The notes beneath the pieces are model-generated. The model had not been told where the DNA came from. It was given only the letters and a program-made list of their open reading frames with translations, and made no database searches. From NCBI GenBank assembly GCA_014621425.1, contig JAANBB010000534.1, positions 1 through 24,197 on the forward strand: a DNA stretch of 24,197 bases. The letters run 5' to 3'. Shown here one piece after another: positions 18,701 through 24,197 of this stretch (within the stretch, counting starts at the first letter, position 1; every line of letters starts with the position of its first letter). A program made the position numbers and the translations under genes. This stretch comes from Cylindrodendrum hubeiense. Lineage: Eukaryota; Ascomycota; Sordariomycetes; Hypocreales; Nectriaceae.

Positions 18701-21064
18701 AGTTATAGAATAATAACTAAAACAAATAAAAAGAAATTGAATTTAATTTAATTGATAGAGAAATAAATATAAATACTAGAAAGGTAATAAAATAGTTAAC
18801 TTATAAATGATAAAAAGAAAGAAATAAGATTAATAAAAATATCTCATAATATAAAAAAGATATTTAAATAATTATAATCTTTAATTAAAAGAAAGTAAAA
18901 ATATTAGTATTATATAAAAAGGAAAGTATACTTAGAGAATCAAATAGTAATTTATTTATTAATAGGGGAAGTATATTAGAAGTTATTAATTAATCTATAA
19001 TAGTTGAAGCTCTTAATATTAATTAATTCTTAAGTATTTAGAAAATAATAATTTAATAAAATATATAAATAAAATAAAAATTATATAGACCTCCTAGAGC
19101 CTTTTTCTCTTTTTCGTTCTATATTCTTTTCTTTTATTTATATATCTATATATTAAGATAAATGAATATTATAAGATTAATCCTAATTTACTAGGCTATT
19201 TGGTCTTTTCTTTTTCCCTTAATATAATATAATAAATTAAGGAAGTTTCCTTATTATCTCCTATAATATCTTGTAATATTTATCAGATATACTTTATTAA
19301 ATTTACTCCTCTAAATTCTTATTTAAACTTAATAATTATATGAAATATAAAGGATATAGATAGATATTTAAATTATTTAAAAATAGTATAATAATTCTCA
19401 AAGTTAAAAAAGCTAGATATTTCCTTAGATAGATTAAATATAATAAATCCTTTATATAAATTTCTATTAGTAGATAAAGGAATAAGAATATAATTCTCTT
19501 GTTAGATATACTAATTAATATACTAATTAATATTATTTTAATAGTTTTATTAACATAAGAAATTTACTTTCAGTCTAAACCTAGTATAAATCTATTGCTG
19601 TTAATAACTTATAAAATACCATATAAATCTACATATTATATAACTATAAAATATAATTTATCTAAAAGAAAACTCTCCTATTAATCTTTTATAATATATT
19701 AAGATAATATATTTTTAATAAATCTAACCTAAAAGATATATATATTAACTATATTAAGACTATCTAAATATTAATAAAGATATTAAATAGTATACTAACA
19801 ACTATATCTAAGATTAACAAAACTATTTAGAAATGAGTTTATAATGTTATAAGCTCTCTTAGGGGAAATATAAGAATCATAAGACTTATTAAATATATAT
19901 ATAATAAATACCCTCTTGGAAATCTATTGGAAATTCTAGTTATTATTTTCAATCTCTATAATAAAATAATAACTCTAAATATTATCATTTATTATTTTAG
20001 GATGGATCTCTAGTCTATTTGATTTAAGGTCTATAATAATATAGATATAAAGATTAATCCTTCTATTAAATAATTACCTAAATATATTATTGTTAATAAG
20101 TTTATTAATTAATTATATGAGTATATGATTATTGAAGTATATATAATTACCCCCCCTAGAAACTTAATACTAACTTATTAAAATTAAAATTAAGTATCCC
20201 TTTATATACTTAATTATATAACAATAAAGAAAATATATTTTACTATTTCTTTAATAATCTTAGATATTTATTCTATTTTATTCTTTTTATTTATTGTATA
20301 TTTATAGACTTTAAATTATATATTTCAGAAATAATTTATATTACCATCTCTAAATATATTAAGTACTTAATAATATTAATTTTATAGAAAAGAAGAAATT
20401 CTAATTAACTATAAATCATAAATAATTAAATAATATTATCTTATTAGATATTAAACTTATAACTAAATTAGATAGAGCTAATTTCTATATTTTAAAAGTT
20501 AAATTCTCAATATATAATCTTTATAATAAGATAAAATAAATCCTAAGAAGCTTATAATAAATAAGAATATATATAATAAAAATATCTAAAAGACATATAA
20601 TTACTCTTAGGATTTATATATTGTTATTAATAATCCCTTAAGACCTTTAATAAATATATTGTTTTAACAATTAAATTTATAATAAATGAAAAGGTATTTT
20701 AATAACATCTTGTCTTAAGTAATATACTTTACTTTATAAAAAGAATTGAACATATATTTTAATATTTTTATGATCGTTAATATATCCTTATTCTATTTAA
20801 CTATTATTCAATTATTATATATCTTTAGAAAGTAATTATAATATTATTATTATGTTTTAAAGCTTTCTTTATAAATATTTAAAAATATTATATTATTAAG
20901 ATTGACTTATTATATCTTTAATCTATTTAAGAATAGAAATATGTATAATATTTAGATATTATATATATTTAATAAAGAAAAAGATAATAATATTTAATCT
21001 ATTGATTAATATCTATCTAAAAAGAAAAGGAAGAAACATAAGACCTAATATATAATACTTAAAG
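18701..21064. other. Decayed AT-rich region, no gene assigned
   Basis: The pyrimidine bias of the TLH block stops near 18,700, and 18,700-19,100 is A-rich on the plus strand. Plus-strand frames between about 20,050 and 21,060 read semi-coherently with stops mainly as TAA/TAG (for example INPSIKQLPKYIIVNKF from about 20,055), suggesting an old RIP-damaged transposon or gene on the plus strand. I could not assign a family: no convincing DDE, reverse transcriptase or integrase signature was seen. No tRNA or rRNA seen. Confidence 0.45.
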
Positions 21065-21646
21065 TATGTATAATCAGGAGTGTGATTTTAGTTAGTTAAT
21101 AATTATTAACTACTAAAACCTTTAGTAATTAGTTAATAACTGCTCTGACTATTACTAACTAATTCAATTTAGTAATTAGTTAGTAATTAACTAAAGCTTT
21201 TAGTAATTAGTAATTATTTTAGTAATTTTAATAGTTTTTAAAAGAATAGTTTTATAGTATATTAAATATATATTAAATATATTATATCTTAGTAATTACT
21301 AATAGTTATTTTAGATAAAGGTTATTATTTTATTTAATATTAATATTCTAATTTATAATAAAGATATATTAGGTAAATTAATATATAATTCAAATTACAT
21401 AGGATATAAATTATATCTCGATTTATAGGTTAGATATAACATAGTATATGTAATAAGAATATCTTAAAATATATTCTTCTTATATATATTTATTAAATTT
21501 AATATTTTAGTCACTAAATTACTGACTAATTACTAACTAAAAGTTTTAGTAATTAGTTAATAATTAGTACTTGATTTTAGTTAGTCATTAATTACTAACT
21601 AAATATTAATAACTAAAATCATAACCCTGATCCTACTATGTATAAT
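21065..21646. mobile_element. Non-autonomous inverted-repeat transposon (MITE), hAT-like ends
   Basis: The left end CAGGAGTGTGATTTTAGTTA (21,075) and the reverse complement of the right end, CAGGGTTATGATTTTAGTTA (up to 21,629), match at 17 of 20 positions, with further subterminal inverted repeats. The motif TTTAGTAATTAGTTA and its complement occur many times inside. A 10-bp direct repeat TATGTATAAT lies at 21,065-21,074 and again at 21,637-21,646, a candidate target-site duplication, although seven extra bases (ATCCTAC) separate the right CCCTG end from it. There is no coding capacity in about 560 bp. CAGGG-type ends are typical of the hAT superfamily, which usually makes 8-bp duplications. 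Confidence 0.78.
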
Positions 21647-24197
21647 AGGAAGACTATTATAATAGATAATTAGATAAAATAAAATATAATTTAAATACTC
21701 AGATAATATTCTTATTAAGAAAAAAACTAAAACTTATTCTATTTCACTTAAGAAGAATATAATAACTATATTAAAGAAATCTATATATAATATACATAAT
21801 ATATTATAAAATATATATTATATAATAATTACCTTTCTATAAGAGATAATTAGCCTTAACTACCTAGGAATATTCTAAATATTCTTATTAAATATAACTA
21901 GACTTTACTTTTTGGATTAACTATTGATTATATACTTAATAAATAAATTTACTTACTAATTATTAAATATAATTATATAGATCTATATAGATTTAATTAT
22001 ATATAATTAAATCTTAGGTCTTTTCTGAATTTCTTTTTCTTTTCCCTTATATATCTTTTACTCTTCTATATTGAATTCTATAATATTAAATCTTTATTTT
22101 TCCTATATACTTATTATCTTTAATATTTCTCTCGTAATATCTAGTATTATTATCTATAATATTCTTATATTTCCTTATTATATATATTATTATTATTATT
22201 ATTTAGTCTAAACTTTAATATAGATATTATATCTATATAATATTATTATAGCTATTAAAGGATCTAATATATTATATTATTATCTATTATCTTAATATAA
22301 TTTTAGAATTAAATTATAAGTTAAAGGATATTAATTTCTCCTATTATAATTATTATTAGAATAATAATAGAGATTATTTATTATAAGTTTTGTTTACTTT
22401 TCTTTAGGATTTAATAGAGATTTTAGATATTAATCCTTAAATTATAATATATTTCTTATACTAAAGGGAGATCTCTTTATATTTTAGATTATTGTTATTT
22501 AGTTTATAAACGTAATTAAAAACATAGATCTTAAAGCTAAGATACCTAAAAATAAAAATATTTATATATTTCTATCAATAATATATTAAGAAATCATATA
22601 AATTATCCTATATCTTTAATTAGTTTTTAATATTCTTAAGATTATTTACGATAATGTTCAGATTTTATTAATATTAAGGATAATATCTATATTTATATCT
22701 CCTTATTTCTAATATTTATTAATATTACTTTAAGGTATAAATTTATAGAATAATATATTATATCCTTTTACCTTAGACTCTTCTCTGTTCTGAATTTATT
22801 AATATTTCCCTTATTATAATAGATATTTATATTTTAAGGTATTCTCTCTTAGGTCTTATTAATAAGTATATTATAAAAAGAGAAAAATACCTAGATATAT
22901 TAATTATATAAATTATCTATAAATATCTAAGATATAGACTATCCTATTAAATATATAGTTCTATATACTATTCTCGAGGAAATATATAATATATTTAAAA
23001 ATATAAAAATAAACCTAAGATATTATTATAATATATCTTATATCTTTTCTAATATCTATAAATTATTTAAATATTTTTATTATAGGGACTTTATTTAAGC
23101 TTAATTATAAAGAATATTTATATTAATCTATCTTCCTTCTAATAAAAGATATAGATTGACTACCTTAAAGATTATAAACTTCAGTATTTTATTAAATATA
23201 CTATTAACTTAAAGATTAAGATAATCTTCTAGATTTATTTCTAATATATATAAATATAGAAAAGATTTCCTAAGATTCTTAATATAGATAATATCTATAA
23301 GATTAATTACTTCAAAATATATTTATTTTGGGTTATAGATATTATAGATTAGAAATGTATTATTAATCTTAACCTTTCTTTTATTTATATAGAGAAAGAG
23401 ATGAGATTTTAATAGTGTTCTAAATAATCTATTAATTTCTATTATAGATAAAGAGATTATACTTAAGAGTATTCTGCCTTAAGTTTTCCTTTAAATATAG
23501 AAATAATATTCTATATACTATATTAATATTATTATTATTATTAATATTAAAATAAAGTCTTATTAAAAAGAGTCTAAGAATACAAATGATATTAATAATA
23601 ATATTTCTTATTTAAATACCAATCTCTTAGTTAATAATAATATAGTTACTTAAATAATTATAAAATATATATATATGTAAATAATTTCTTTTCTTTTCTC
23701 TATTAACTATAGAATATTTTTAAAAGATATTATAAAGAGAGTAATTAATCTTAGTTTTCCTTAAAGAATATAATTCATCTCTTAAAACAATATTAAAAGT
23801 CTAATAAATTAAATAATAAGAAAGAATTAAAAGATTAATAAAATATCTTAATATTAACCTTTATCTTTATTATTTAAATTAAATTAAATATATTAATAAT
23901 TATTATAGTATAGGGATAAAGGTTTATAAGGATTATAATGAATCTTAATTTAAATATGGAAATAGATATAATTAATATAGAATTTGTATTTTAATAAAGT
24001 TTAATAAAATAGTCTATACTATAATAAGTTAAATATATTATAATTTTCCCATTAAGATTCTTGAGATTCTAAAAATTAATATTCTATTAATCTCTATTAT
24101 TTTTATGTTTATTATAATTTTAATTATATATATAATTTTTATTATAATCTTAATCTTAATTATATATATAAAATATAAAGAAATCCTCTATAAGATC
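21647..24197. other. Decayed AT-rich region, possible transposon relic, no gene assigned
   Basis: Very AT-rich with TAA/TAG-interrupted plus-strand frames. The most coherent stretch is about 22,760-23,480 (for example YLPSNKRYRLTTLKI near 23,130-23,175 and VLNNLLISIIDKEI near 23,418-23,460), ending in an Asn/Ile-rich low-complexity part near 23,580-23,650. It may be a RIP-damaged transposon protein, but no catalytic motif was identified. TTA/ATT microsatellites occur near 22,180-22,205 and 23,525-23,545. No RNA gene seen. Confidence 0.4.

Noticed and set aside
19200..21060. Possible Fot1/pogo-type DDE transposase on the plus strand
   Set aside because: No convincing catalytic D...D...D/E series or conserved end motif, and the proposed alignments needed unsupported substitutions.

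Overview
This window is the left end of a chromosome from a filamentous ascomycete (Pezizomycotina-type fungus). It opens with ten perfect CCCTAA telomere units and continues into very AT-rich, CpG-poor DNA. Decayed reading frames there carry the hallmark of repeat-induced point mutation (RIP): C-to-T and G-to-A transitions that turn Gln, Trp and Arg codons into stops while leaving the frame intact. The species cannot be named from the sequence alone. No intact protein gene, tRNA or rRNA was recognised.

Layout from the telomere inward. 1-64: telomeric repeats, then a C8 run and a short GC-rich junction. About 100-5,950: a strongly pyrimidine-rich subtelomeric mosaic of duplicated modules and tandem arrays with exact periods. 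These are a 26-bp minisatellite with a telomere-like CCCCCTAA core (two large arrays), 18-bp and 17-bp pyrimidine repeats, a second unrelated 26-bp repeat and a 55-bp repeat. Two stretches of about 650-675 nt on this strand contain no G at all.

6,000-18,700: three head-to-tail relics of telomere-linked RecQ helicase (TLH) genes, all on the minus strand and reading toward the telomere. TLH-A (about 11,055 to 6,000) is nearly full length, with an OrsD-like C2H2 N-terminus, a middle domain resembling a tyrosine recombinase, RecQ motifs I-VI and a Cys-rich C-terminus. TLH-B (about 15,790 to 12,040) has the N-terminal and middle domains and a weak helicase start but no recognisable 3' end. TLH-C (about 18,700 to 16,200) has the end of the middle domain, a complete set of RecQ motifs and the Cys-rich tail, but its N-terminus is missing or unreadable. 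All three are dead.

18,700-24,197: AT-rich DNA without the strand bias of the TLH block. The only clear element is a non-autonomous inverted-repeat transposon of about 560 bp at 21,065-21,646 with hAT-like CAGG ends. The rest holds decayed frames that could not be assigned to a family.
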